Positions 12,684 through 23,334 of a stretch of DNA of 64,000 nt are shown here, in pieces; position 1 is the first letter of the stretch; each line of letters starts with the position of its first letter. The position numbers were made by a program, and so were the translations under genes. The DNA comes from Bradysia coprophila (Eukaryota > Arthropoda > Insecta > Diptera > Sciaridae), in assembly GCF_014529535.1 (NCBI RefSeq), contig NW_023503374.1, positions 8,921,685 through 8,985,684 of the forward strand, written 5' to 3'. Below the pieces are notes generated by a model. That model worked only from the letters and a program-made list of their open reading frames with translations. It did no database searches and was not told the origin of the DNA.

Positions 12684-12884
12684 ATGGTGGGTCGTTGCTG
12701 TTCGATTGTGTTGTGCTTGTTGCTGCCACCGTTAGCGGTTTGCATCGATAGAGGATGTGGTTGTAGCACTTTTATCAACATATTACTATGCATTTTTGGA
12801 CTTTGGCTAGGTGGCATTATACACGCATTTTGTGTCACAAATGCTTGTGGAAGAAACGATTCAAGGGATCGAAATCCAGCATAA
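12684..12884 (+). CDS. Pmp3/UPF0057-like small membrane protein, copy 1
   Basis: A 66-residue protein in one coding exon. The Pmp3 pattern is clear: a first hydrophobic helix ending in LLPPLAVCIDRGCGC (about 13-27), a second helix containing LGLWLGGIIHA-like sequence (about 37-50), then a polar tail TNACGRNDSRDR. Pmp3 proteins are proteolipids of the plasma membrane that affect membrane potential and salt or cold tolerance in yeast and plants. Their role in insects is not established. The tail is longer than the usual 52-55-residue family size. It is a tandem copy of the gene at 14392 (about 80 percent identical by eye). A polyadenylation signal is at 12912-12917. Function here is by family only. 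Confidence 0.85.
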   Translation: MVGRCCSIVLCLLLPPLAVCIDRGCGCSTFINILLCIFGLWLGGIIHAFCVTNACGRNDSRDRNPA

Positions 12885-13687
12885 ATGTCAAAAGAAATCA
12901 TAAAATTAATGAATAAAGTTGTGAAACATAACATTGCGTTTGATGTGTTTGCCTTAGCCGCCTTCAAATCCATCAATCATTTCAACTTTATCAATTGAAT
13001 ATGTTTTGAAGGAAAGAATTCTACTATATAATAAACGTACTAAAAAAGTAATCTCTCAGTGAAGCCAGTCAAAAAGAAAATGAGAACGAAAATTGACTGT
13101 GCAGGGTATACACCTACACTTGTCGAAAAACAGGTGTTGAAGCAAGTTTAGTTGCTCAAGAACACACGAGTGACTTTGAGAGTATCACAAAGTTGTTTCC
13201 GAAGTAATGAAGTACGTAACAGCATTCATGTATTCTGGTTTACTACCTGTTCCCATGCAAAATTGATTTCAACATAGGAAAATGAAAAAAAAAGTTAACC
13301 GAAAATAATCCTCATGATCGATCATTTTCACAGGAGGTAAATTGCTATATAATGCTGAACTTTCCCATGGGGCAGGCGGTAAAATTAGTAATCGGTTCCA
13401 TCAAAAATCAAATTACCGAATTCCATTAGCTAAATCCAATGTTATCTTTGCTGCTTGACAAAGTTAAGCTCATAAACGACACTAGAAGAGTGCATGCTAA
13501 CCTTTCGTCTGTTATCGAAATAAGCGTAGAGCTCTTTCATAAGCGTGTTCTGTTAAATAGAATGTATGTGTATAGGTTAAAACTAATTAAAAAAATACTT
13601 TCCTAATAAATTTCACAGTGTGAAAGGGTATCAATAAGAATGTATTATTAATGACTTAAAATCTTCTTAATTTGCAATTGATTTCGA

Positions 13688-13916
13688 AACAATTTTTATT
13701 TTTTTATTTTTTATCGAACCTTATTACAAGACACTTTGTCTCGGATCGAAATACAAAATTTTTTGATGACATACTGTATTTCTATTCGAATTTTCGTGTT
13801 TTCAGTGACTTTCAAAATGATTTATAAAAAAGCTTTTACTTTTTTTTGGTATATTATACGAGACAAAGTGTCTTGTAATAAGGTTCTCCATCGATAAAAA
13901 ATAAAAAAAAATTGTT
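13688..13916. repeat. Inverted-repeat element between the Pmp3 copies
   Basis: The sequence ACCTTATTACAAGACACTTT at about 13718 is repeated inverted at about 13866-13886, and matching extends outward through T-rich and A-rich tracts to roughly 50-bp arms around a 115-bp loop. It has MITE-like architecture but no target duplication could be fixed. The rest of 12918-14126 shows no gene. Confidence 0.6.
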
Positions 13917-14126
13917 TGGAACTTAATTCTTAAAAACCAAAGTTGCGAAGGTGATAAGAATGTAGCAAATTGAGTATGTACGTAAATGAATGGTTTACTA
14001 AACATAACTCTAGAAAACCCAGCCAAATCAAAAACAAAAACATTTGAGACGGGCGAGCTCTTTATATAGTCCACGAAGTCTCATTAATGATCAATGCTGT
14101 TAATACATCGAATTATAATATTTCTT

Positions 14127-14220
14127 TATCAGTACACCGAAATTGAAGATAACGACACAAGTCAATCAGTGGGATATCGATGACACCTTTTCATTCGGTG
14201 AAAGGCGTTCAAATATAAAA
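14127..14220 (+). promoter_or_regulatory. Promoter of the second Pmp3 gene
   Basis: Positions 14127-14158 match the region before copy 1. ATATAAAA at 14213-14220 is a good TATA box. A donor AAAG/GTGAGT at 14308/14309 and an acceptor near 14367 suggest a short 5' untranslated exon and intron before the ATG. Confidence 0.55.
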
Positions 14221-14391
14221 CAGCTTGTCTGACTGAATTAATAATAAAAGGCACACAGATTGAAAGGACAGAGTGTATCCTGATAATATCAAAAGTTTAG
14301 AATTAAAGGTGAGTAATAACTGCATCATCTGAAAATGTTTAATTTAATAATTTGTGATTCCTAAAAGTCCTGACCAAATTAAATTGCTACA

Positions 14392-14592
14392 ATGGTAAGC
14401 CGCTGCTGCTCGATATTGTTGTGTTTTCTACTGCCACCACTAGCGGTTTGCATAGATAGAGGTTGTGGGTGTGACACACTAATCAACATTTTACTCCTTA
14501 TTTTTGGATTATGGGTCGGAGGTATTATTCATGCTCTATGTGTAACAAATGCTTGCGGCAGAAACGATTCCAGAGATCGAAGTCAAGCATAG
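14392..14592 (+). CDS. Pmp3/UPF0057-like small membrane protein, copy 2
   Basis: A 66-residue protein colinear with copy 1 without gaps. It keeps LLPPLAVCIDRGCGC, the second helix with GLWVGGIIHA, and the tail TNACGRNDSRDR. Differences are mostly conservative hydrophobic exchanges plus DTL for STF after the GCGC motif, so both copies appear to be under protein-level constraint. Two helices in a hairpin are expected, in the plasma or an internal membrane. A polyadenylation signal lies at 14645-14650. The start is fixed by agreement with copy 1. Confidence 0.85.
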   Translation: MVSRCCSILLCFLLPPLAVCIDRGCGCDTLINILLLIFGLWVGGIIHALCVTNACGRNDSRDRSQA

Positions 14593-14819
14593 AACAGAAG
14601 TGGAAAACAAATGACAAAACAAATGAAATCAATAATAATTAACAAATAAATTGGATTCCTAAACATTATACGCTTGTTTATCGAAATTCACATTACTCTG
14701 TGACTCATCAACCACTTCTGATTCAATTTAATTTTATCAACGCTTTAATCGCAAAAAAAATCGCTGAAAATCATAAATGAAAGTGATATAATAAGAGCGT
14801 GTCTGTGTGCTCTGTCTGC

Positions 14820-14821
<2 letters not shown>

Positions 14822-14880
<59 letters not shown>
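14822..14880. repeat. (GA)n microsatellite
   Basis: About 29 uninterrupted GA dinucleotides. It generates a false open frame of repeated Arg-Glu. Confidence 0.95.
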
Positions 14881-14884
<4 letters not shown>

Positions 14885-15888
14885 GGTAATGGGAATTATT
14901 GGGAAGATCATCATTTTATCTATGAAAGGCGATTCTATAGTGGAAGCACACTTAAAAGTTAAAACAATTTTCCCTTTAGTTCAAGATTGAACATTTTCTA
15001 GTTGGTTCGGTATCGCTATCCATCTTTACCTTTCGCATTAATTTATAACTGCTGCTAAGTCTGTACTTATGGTACAGACTTGAAAATGATCTTACCTTTG
15101 GAACCACTTGACGACTTGACCGACTTTCATTATCTTTAAACTTAGATTTCATGCTTCCTATTATCTCCAATGAATTTTTTTTATTAGAATCGGACAAGAT
15201 TTAAAATTATCGCGTACACAGACATTCGGGCAAGTGTTTTCTTATGTTTTATACCTAGTGTCTCCTCTAATCAGAAATTCTGACTCTGATGATAGTAAGA
15301 CACAAAACAGACTTCAATCAGGCGTACCTCGTACTGTCTAAAATCTTTTTCTTGCAATGGTCCGCTTGAGTTCCAAATTCTAAATACTTTTAAATTTTTG
15401 TTCAATTACACCTACGACTCAAAACTTACAATTCCTTATTATGAATTCAGCTATGAGAAGAATTCGGCATTACAAATGTCTTCGTATATCAAAGCGTATA
15501 TAATGAAGTTAAAGATTCTGGATCAAACAACTAACTGATAACAAAAAACGCTAGTAATAGATTTAATGTTTTAAACAATGACACACTTGCAGTTTGTAGG
15601 TGATTTTCTTACTATGAATCACTCAGCATATTTTCATCAATCGTCAAATCATTGTTTTTCAACTGAATTGTAAAAAGCTAAATTATCATACTGATTAGCA
15701 ACACATATAGAAAAATGCATAGATGAGATAAATAATTGCTTATCAATAATGAGAAAATAATGTAAGACTAATCAAATTTAGTCGGAAAACACATTTTATT
15801 GATTTGGTAGTTAGCAAGAAACAATGGAATTAAATCGTGGAAAATTTCAAATCCAATTATAATTATTTTGATTAAATCTGGCGGGCAG

Positions 15889-16098
15889 CTCTCCAGCACT
15901 GACACAACACAAAAATTATGTCAGATGAATGTTATTTATGTATGAAAAATTGAGAGCTCTTACTGTAAAAAAGAAGAAGAATTTTTCAAAATATTCATGA
16001 ATTTTGGGAATTTTAGAAATTAAATTCGCTAAAATAGGCCCTGTCTCAGACCTGTATTTGACAAAATTTTTGTGTCGTGTCGGTGCTAGAGACTAGAG
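15889..16098. repeat. Inverted-repeat (MITE-like) element
   Basis: CTCTCCAGCACTGACACAAC at about 15891 is matched by an inverted, imperfect copy (GTGTCGTGTCGGTGCTAGAG) ending near 16096. Arms are about 37 bp and followed by a shared CAAAAATT. Target duplication not resolved. Confidence 0.55.
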
Positions 16099-16839
16099 AG
16101 TGTGTGTGTATGGATAGGCTCAAACCCTCTAGTGTAGCCTCAACTTTACACACTCAAAACATTTGTATGGACTATGTCCGTTAATTTTAAAAATATCTTC
16201 AGTGTTCAGGTGTCATGTGTGAATAATAAGCGGCCAGAAACATTTTGTCCAAAGTTGCAGATTGCGAGTGTTGTGGGACGGCTTTAAACTTACAATTTAA
16301 GAGATATCAAAATATGAATTTAGTTTTTATTTGTCTTTTAGTTGTTGACGCTGAAGCGATAAAAATGATTCGAGCGTATAGCAACAGCAATAGTAAATAG
16401 AAAAACTGTAGTAGACCATACCAATAATATTGAAATAGGTTGTATTAAATGGGTGCATGAACTCTAAATTCTTACGAAACCATTGTTATTATCAGCCTTC
16501 AACAGACATAATTCATTGCCATTTTCGGTGTCTCATTTTTAAAGTGGATTCAATATGATTAATCAATTTTATTGCCAATCAAACTTCGATTTTTGAGAAT
16601 TATTGATTATTACATTGACTGAAAGTCAGGGTCTTACAACAGAAAATACCGAAAAATGTGGGTAACAAAAAGGTTCACTGTGAATGAAAATGTATGAAAT
16701 CAACGCACTGTCATGTTCCTGCGTGGAAATGGATTGGAATCGAGAGATGCCGTGTCCGTTGGTATCAGCTTGGCTATCGAGGATGTATCCGATTGTATCG
16801 ATCTGAAGTGATTTGTCTGTATGTCCGGTTGAATTTACC

Positions 16840-17045
16840 CTTGCCAATGTCTCTAGTTAACTGTACCCTTGCTAGTGTTCCCGTGACTGTGACTTTGTCT
16901 TACTGTAGCATTGTCTTTGCTGAAGTACCCTTACCAATGTCTTTGATATGATGTACCCTTACCATTGTCTTTAGTTAACTTTCCCGGTGTTTTTAGCCAA
17001 CTGTACCATTACCAATGTCTTCAGTTAACTGCACCCTTGATGTAC
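16840..17045. repeat. Degenerate tandem repeat
   Basis: Five or so imperfect units of about 38 bp built around ACCCTTACCAATGTCTTTAG and TTAACTGTA. No coding meaning is evident. Confidence 0.55.
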
Positions 17046-17226
17046 TGTTGCTAATGCGTCCTCAGCGTTCACTACTTTTCGATAAAAACGGAGTTGCACT
17101 CGATATGCACAACGTTTTCATACGAAACAGAGTTGCCTGTATTGGAATGAGTTTTCGTGTCGTACAATGTGAATTACGGTTGAATCTGGATGAATGCATT
17201 TTGGATAAGTACGATTTGGACGAAGT

Positions 17227-17325
17227 AATTTGGATGGAAGCAGTTTGAATAAATGAAGCAATTTGGATGGAAGCAGTTTGAAAAAATGAAGCAATTTGGA
17301 TGGAAGCAGTTTGAAAAAATGCAGT
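17227..17325. repeat. 33-bp tandem repeat, three units
   Basis: AATTTGGATGGAAGCAGTTT starts at 17227, 17260 and 17293, an exact 33-bp period with nearly identical units. Because 33 is a multiple of three it makes open frames with repeated peptides on the minus strand, which I regard as incidental. Confidence 0.85.
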
Positions 17326-17360
17326 TTGTGTGGATGACGGGTGAGATTCTTTAGTAGTTT

Positions 17361-17551
17361 CAAAGCACCTAGCAGGGTAATAGAGGTTTTTATACGTCAA
17401 ATAGAGTAGTTTTTTGATACCAATAGTACCATTAGCAGCCTTAATGGTAATTTTGCAATGACATTATGAAAAAAAGGTATGGAAATATTCGCATACTTCG
17501 ATTAAAGTACAACTTTATTTGTTTCTATTACCCTGCTAGGTGCTTTGGTAG
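17361..17551. repeat. Inverted repeat, about 25-bp arms
   Basis: CAAAGCACCTAGCAGGGTAA at about 17361 is repeated inverted as TTACCCTGCTAGGTGCTTTG at about 17528, with a loop of about 145 bp. The arms are almost perfect. Confidence 0.65.
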
Positions 17552-18242
17552 TTTTCGTCAAATTGATTTTCTTCTGGATGCATTTTTGCTTTTACTTGAT
17601 TTTTTGCTGCGTCTGGGTTGTTCAAACGCTTGTTCAATCGAAAGTTTTACTGTCGCTGTCTTGGGAAGGGATCAGTGGAAACAACTGATGATGGGTAGAT
17701 CACGCTATCCTCAGACCGCCACTGAATCCTGAGGTCGAAACAGCTTTGTCGTCTATGTTAAAGTCACTTATCGTGAGCCATGAGTGGGTAGGGAAGAGCA
17801 AAAGTTCTGTTTGTTTTGCTTTCTTTTATTACTTTCGTAGTATTATAGCAATTCATCTATAGGCATTTCAGCTGGGGGTATTTTTAGTGATCCCAAACGT
17901 CCTGTATAAGGTCGCAACGATTGATCTACACAGGATATTCAATCAATGATTGAATGAAATGTCTGTCTTTATCCCCTTAAAGTACAAAGAATTAAAATTA
18001 TAGAGTCGAAATTGGTACCAATTTACTGAAAATATTGGTAAACTGAGTTATTTTTAACGATTTTTAAACTAATAAAGTTCATTTATTACCATGTCAACAT
18101 GTGAAGGACAGGAGACTTCCTTTTTTTCTACAAAAGTGTAAGAGAAGAACATCAATCGCATTTTTTTATTTTGTGAAAAAGGCCTCGTTCCACATTCACA
18201 AAACATACTTCGCATCTTCTCTGATGTAACAAAAAGGTAATC

Positions 18243-18641
18243 AAACAGAATAATAGACAGCTCATACGAGTGGGAAGTTAATATTAATTAATATAATAAT
18301 TAATATTTTATTTTATCTACTGTCAGTTGAAAAAATTCATAATTTTCAGCGTGAAATTTAGTTAGCAAAGACAGTCAATTTACACACTAAAATTTCCGTG
18401 CACATAAGTTTATATATTTAGTTATATGCTTTATGCATTTATGCATGATTTTGTTTTGATGTGTTTTGCTTGAAAATTATGAATATTTCAGCTAAGAGTA
18501 GATAAAATCTAGTTGCTATCACGTTAGTAAATGGGGTTTTGCGCACACGATGTATTGCGCAAAACAAGCCCATTTACTAACTAGTTAGCAAATAGCTATA
18601 GAAAAGAGTCAGTTAAGGGACCTGACCCGCGCAAAAGGTGG
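18243..18641 (+). repeat. Dispersed repeat, copy 2, with nested inverted repeats
   Basis: Its ends match those of the repeat at 9259-9542 in the opposite orientation. Inside, ATTTTATCTACT at about 18310 and its complement near 18503 bound an imperfect inverted-repeat element. A second near-perfect hairpin lies at 18521-18580 (GTTAGTAAATGGG arm, then TTTTGCGCA). Confidence 0.55.
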
Positions 18642-19171
18642 GACATAGTTCAAATAGATACTATAAAATTTGTTCGTTAAAGGGTAAATTTTCAGATCAA
18701 AATGAGAAATTGTGACGAAATAGGTAACATCTGCTATCTGTGAAACGTTGACTTGATATCAACATTCGTTTTATATCAGAAATATCGAAAGCCAGTTAGA
18801 ATACGTGCCAACATTATATTTGATCGAATTGATCGATCAGCTCGTGTCAATTTCGATATTTGAAATGGTAATAAAGGATACGATGAAATTGGTATTCTTG
18901 CCATAAAAAACGTGTTCACCGAAAAAACAGGTGCCAATGATGTTTGTGATATGATTGATATTAATTGATTTGAACCAATGTTTACTTTCGATTTGAGACT
19001 TTTTCATATTAACACCGTCCGCGAAAACGTTACCATATTTTGCTATTGCCTTTATTTTATGTCTTCAGTTTTATCCAACAAGTTTCACTGTTTCTTCTGA
19101 ATACGAACTTGAGGTCGGTTCCACCTGCAGATTCAATGGCAGCAAATCGGTTGGTATTTGTGGATATGAAA

Positions 19172-19337
19172 GGGGTCATTCAAGTAGTACATACTCACTT
19201 GGGGGCAGGGAGGGTGTTCGACAAAAGCGTACGCTTCTAACAAATATGGGTCACATTTGACCCTTTTAGGCGTACGAGGGGAAGGGGGGGGGTCAAAAAT
19301 CGTCAATTTTGGGAGTACGTACTACTTAAATGACGCC
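19172..19337. mobile_element. Harbinger-like MITE, 166 bp
   Basis: Inverted termini GGGGTCATTCAAGTAGTAC and GTACTACTTAAATGACGCC, flanked by AAA on both sides (19169-19171 and 19338-19340). It has the same length and G-run architecture as the element at 4946-5111, so it is probably a diverged relative. The 19341-19715 stretch has no supportable gene. Confidence 0.65.
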
Positions 19338-19745
19338 AAAGTAGATACGACGCTTGTAAGTTTTTGGTTCATTTTCCACATTTGTTTTTCGGGAAATATG
19401 AGTATAACATTGGATTTGGAATTGTCTACTTCAATGAATTTCTGAGACTGATAAAGTGTGTCCATGTATGTAATTTGCATATTACAGTGAAGATGATATC
19501 GGATCAAAATACTATTCAGTTGCTCCATCGGGACGTGCTTGAGCTGTGCAAGTTCCACAGATGGTTTGTACAAGACTTACAACACAACTATAACGATCCT
19601 AAGAAGATATCTTAATTTAAATAGGCAGCTCTTGGCTGGGCACTACGACTGAGCAACTCAACAACCTTCGCGGTAAATGAAAAAGAAGTCTTTTTTTTAA
19701 ATTTCGAAATCATAATTTATTACTCCGTAAAATTTAAAAAAAATT

Positions 19746-21505
19746 CTAAGCCTTCTTCTCACACTTGCCACAACAGTCGCTCCGTTTAAATGCATTTTCA
19801 CAGCCATCCGGAGGTTTATGATTCGGTGTCCAGTATCCTAAACTGTTCGAAGCATAAAAATCCATTGGATAATTTTCTGAATCGGTAACTGCTTGAACAC
19901 TGTCTGTAATGGCCCATTTAGCATCACCCAGTGCAACAGACAATTCGTATGGAGTGAGAAGAGGCTTATCGAATGCTGTGCCCCAATCAATGGATAGCCG
20001 TGGACATGCTACTTGGACAAATGCATCGATATCATTAAACAAGGCCAATTTGGTTGGAAACACCTCGGACAATAGAATGATTACCGCCTTACGATTGTGA
20101 TGATTGATGCGTGATTGCAGGTATTTCATTACTTTGAGTGATCCCTGCCGACCCAATGTACCCAATATTAAGCCAAACGATTGTGCTTGACTCGCCTGAT
20201 CGATGCTCTTTTTCCGATTGTATCTCATTTGCTTGTGATCGTATAGTTCTCTGGTGAATTTCTTTTCGTATGGATCATATTTGAAGGCTTCAATCGATGG
20301 ATTAGCAATCATTGCCGATTCGAGGTGGAAACGACCATCTCCAAGGTAAATGATCGTAGAAATGTTATCCAATCTCGGAGACGTACATCCCAATATTTCA
20401 CCAGGACTTAGAGGCTTCGATTGAGGAACATCGACCGTATATCCGTCGTTTCTCAGCTCTTTAGCAGCGGCATGCAACGTCGAAACAAACTGTATCGTAC
20501 TGACGAATGCCAATTTCTTCTCGGATGCAAAATTTAATTTTACACTTTCGATGAAATGGACTGCGTCGATTTTGATATCAACGAACACGTAGAGCACTTT
20601 AATTCCAACAGTTTGGTCCATCGGTATCAAGCAGCTGTGACCGTAATGAACTAACAAGTCAGCACCCAATGCCTTTGCAGTGAAATCGTCTATGCAACAC
20701 GCTCCGTACGTTACATCTCCCATAATAACGGTGTCGGCATCGGTGAATCTCTCGATAATATCACAGATCATCAGCGAAAACATGAGTAATCCTGTAAAAA
20801 ATTTATATTTTAGTTTTCGGCTGTGATTGTCGGGTAGGAAGTGAGCAGGATAGTGGTAGTTTACCAGCACTCCGGTTTCCTTCAAATATGCTTTTTGAAG
20901 TAAGCATCCCCTCATTGACGAAGGGAGAAACTAACACCAATCAAACTACCCTCTTAAAAAGTCCACTTTTCAGATTATGAAATACTTGTCATGTCTTAGG
21001 GACAATGTAAACTTTCCTTAAAATAGTGGTCGGGTCAAGTACGATATTTTCTATAGGCATACTTCAATAACTTCAAAGTATTTTGTTTCGTTTGATAATA
21101 GCAATGTAGCAAATGCATGTTTCTTCTTCGAGACCAAGTCGTAAAATTTGGTTGATGACGTCGTCAAAGTAAAAATCGTTCCAACTTAGAAACTAAAAGT
21201 CTTATGATCAGAATCACTGATGTGACCTGTTACCTTTCTAAGAACTTTGACATGAGCGTGAAACGTATGGAAGTTTGTTTACCTTCGGGCATTTGTAGGG
21301 CGACCCTCTTTGCTTTCATTTCTCGTATGCGCCAGATGGTCTTGTGAATTTCAAAATTATAATTCTGTGGCAATGCACTAATTGCTGCATTAATCAGTGG
21401 ATCGTTGAGTAGTTCTGCAGGTATTTTATTGACTGTTTTCGTAACGCCTTTAAACACTTTTTTTGGCTTAGCTTTAACTATCACTACATTCTCGCCGTCT
21501 TCCAT
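19746..21505 (-). CDS. Dph1: DPH1, diphthamide biosynthesis radical enzyme subunit
   Basis: Exon 1 is 21505-21283 and exon 2 is 20791-19746, joined by a 491-bp GT-AG intron that splits a glycine codon. The protein is 422 residues, close to the usual 400-440. DPH1 with DPH2 transfers the 3-amino-3-carboxypropyl group of S-adenosylmethionine to a histidine of translation elongation factor 2, the first step of diphthamide synthesis in the cytosol. Family signatures are [51 protein letters not shown] and [14 protein letters not shown]. The cysteines expected to hold the 4Fe-4S cluster are present at about 106 or 107, 210 and 337. The C-terminus ends in a short CCGKCEKK tail. A downstream TTTATT at 19716-19721 reads AATAAA on this strand. 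The N-terminal half of the larger open frame upstream of 20791 is intron. Confidence 0.93.
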
Positions 21506-23330
21506 CTTTTCTAATTTTTAATTTCAATAAATTAACGACAACTACACTATTACGACCAGCGCTGGTATAAAAATTATAAAATTGAAACTCTGGGCAACGA
21601 AAACAACATGTGTGTATCCAAGAAATTCGATGACATTGACAGCAGTGAATGCAGTGTTAACATCTGAGGCCACGGTCAGATTCATTAAGGTGCGCCATCT
21701 TCATGGTAAATCAGTTGCGTATTGCAGCAAAGGAAGTTAAAGTTTAAATCGTTTAAATATTGGAAATGGATAATGTCCATAAAGGAAATGGAAATATAAA
21801 TGAGGAAATGAGGTAAATCATAAAACACTGCTCCTAGCATTAACATAGAACATATTTCGAGGCTGATATGCCTATTAGAACAGGCTTTCATCGTATGAGT
21901 TAAAACACACGACCATACCACTTCATAGCAAAAGTGATCACAGTTAACAGCTGCCAAATAGATTAAACTATTTTGTATTAAATGGTTTTTAACACAGTTT
22001 TTCCTAACTAGTGTTAAAATATCGCGACTTCGTCGCTATTTCCCACGTTGTTTAAGAAAAACATTGTTCCTAACTTATGTTGAAAGGCTTTTTTTTTAGC
22101 AAATTCGATTTGAGCACTCGCCTTCGGCTCCAGCTAGGAACCTCTCGTTTACTAAAAAAGCATTTTAGCATGCGTTGGGAAAACAACTATTACAGTTGTG
22201 TGTCACACTGTCAAGTTTCAGTACCCTATTTAGAGTACCGTCTCATGCTTGAAGTGCGTTGACACATTACATACTCCATTCATGTAACAAAATTTGGTAG
22301 TTTTTTGACGTCTGATTCGAAGTGTTAATGATGGAAGCAGTGCTAAGAGTGAATACAGGAAGACTGGTGAGTCGTAGATACAGAGAAAATAGAAGCACGG
22401 CATAGTAAAAAAAACCAGGCAGGAGCGGCAGTTCATTTTCGAAACGTCAAATAGGGGACCTAATACACTGTGTGAGAATTAACTCAAATGAACACTGACA
22501 TAAATTGAAAAATTTTATTCGCAAAAAATATGGGGCTACTAGATTATTCATTGGAAGAGATCATTCATTGAGATTATTCAGGTCCCTAGTCAAATCGGCG
22601 CTCCTACCTGGTTGACTTTCCTCTGTCGTGATGGAAGCAAACATAGTGACTTTTGATTAAATTGAGCGATTTATTTGCAGAGTGTTACATGATTTTGTAT
22701 AGAGTCGTTAAAACTCATTTCCCCGGGGCTTAGTAAGGAAAAGAACTTTCGTGACTGTTTAGAACTTTGTATATTGACTTGCATGGTTGCATCACTCACC
22801 TCCGGCTTTGCCACACTTGGGAGCCCGGGAAATGAGTCATTAATTCATTGACGACTTTTATGACTTAAAAAACCTATTTCCTATTTTCTTTGAGTGCAAT
22901 GACATCAACTTGTTAAATTTGAGAAGAAGATTCGTCTCAACTTTTTAAAATTTTTAAATTTTCGTTGTTAAAAACCTACTTTAAAGAAGATTTGCTGATT
23001 TGCTACAGGAAAAAATAATTGAGACCTAACCCAATACTGTAAATATATCAAACAGTTTATGTTCAATCAGTTTAAAATCAAAAATGTTTACTTTAAGTAA
23101 CTGTACTACAAAGCTACCACAAAAGATAATAAAAAAATTGATTCGAGAAAATGTAGTGACATCTTACAGCAACAGAAGATAGTGTTCAACCAGACATTGG
23201 ATATTGTGCATATGTCTAACACTCGACTCAGTTGAGATATTTCACCATCCTCGTATTTATATGAAGATTGTTGCGCATGTCACTTTAACTTACAATTAAA
23301 ATTTATCAATTTATATGGCTGTATGCTGCT
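21506..23330. other. Interval between DPH1 and debcl
   Basis: No complete gene is seen. The 5' exon or exons and promoter of debcl must lie here or just upstream, but I could not place them. A small inverted-repeat insertion is listed at 22452-22588. Confidence 0.5.
22452..22588. mobile_element. Small terminal-inverted-repeat insertion
   Basis: Starts TAGGGGACCTAATA and ends ATTCAGGTCCCTA, an imperfect inverted pair. GTCAAA precedes it (22446-22451) and follows it (22589-22594). The 137-bp size suggests a MITE of hAT type, although only 6-7 bases of the flank match. Confidence 0.5.
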
Positions 23331-23334
23331 AGAA

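Larger units (their letters stand above)
14881..19168. other. Gene-poor, repeat-rich interval
   Basis: No gene is supportable. Repeats listed separately occur at 15889-16098, 16840-17045, 17227-17325, 17361-17551, 18243-18641 and 18521-18580. The remainder is AT-rich with no recognisable frame. Confidence 0.55.

Noticed and set aside
14799..14990. Frame with a long Arg-Glu repeat
   Set aside because: It is a translation of the (GA)n microsatellite.
15101..15197. Possible small coding exon on the minus strand ending in a GTAAGA donor
   Set aside because: The frame is short, has no recognisable motif, and I found no partner exon. Its apparent start is TTG, not ATG.
17062..17400. Minus-strand frames with repeated QTASIQI-like peptide
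   Set aside because: The 33-bp repeat length keeps the frame open; no start context, splice sites or domain support a gene.
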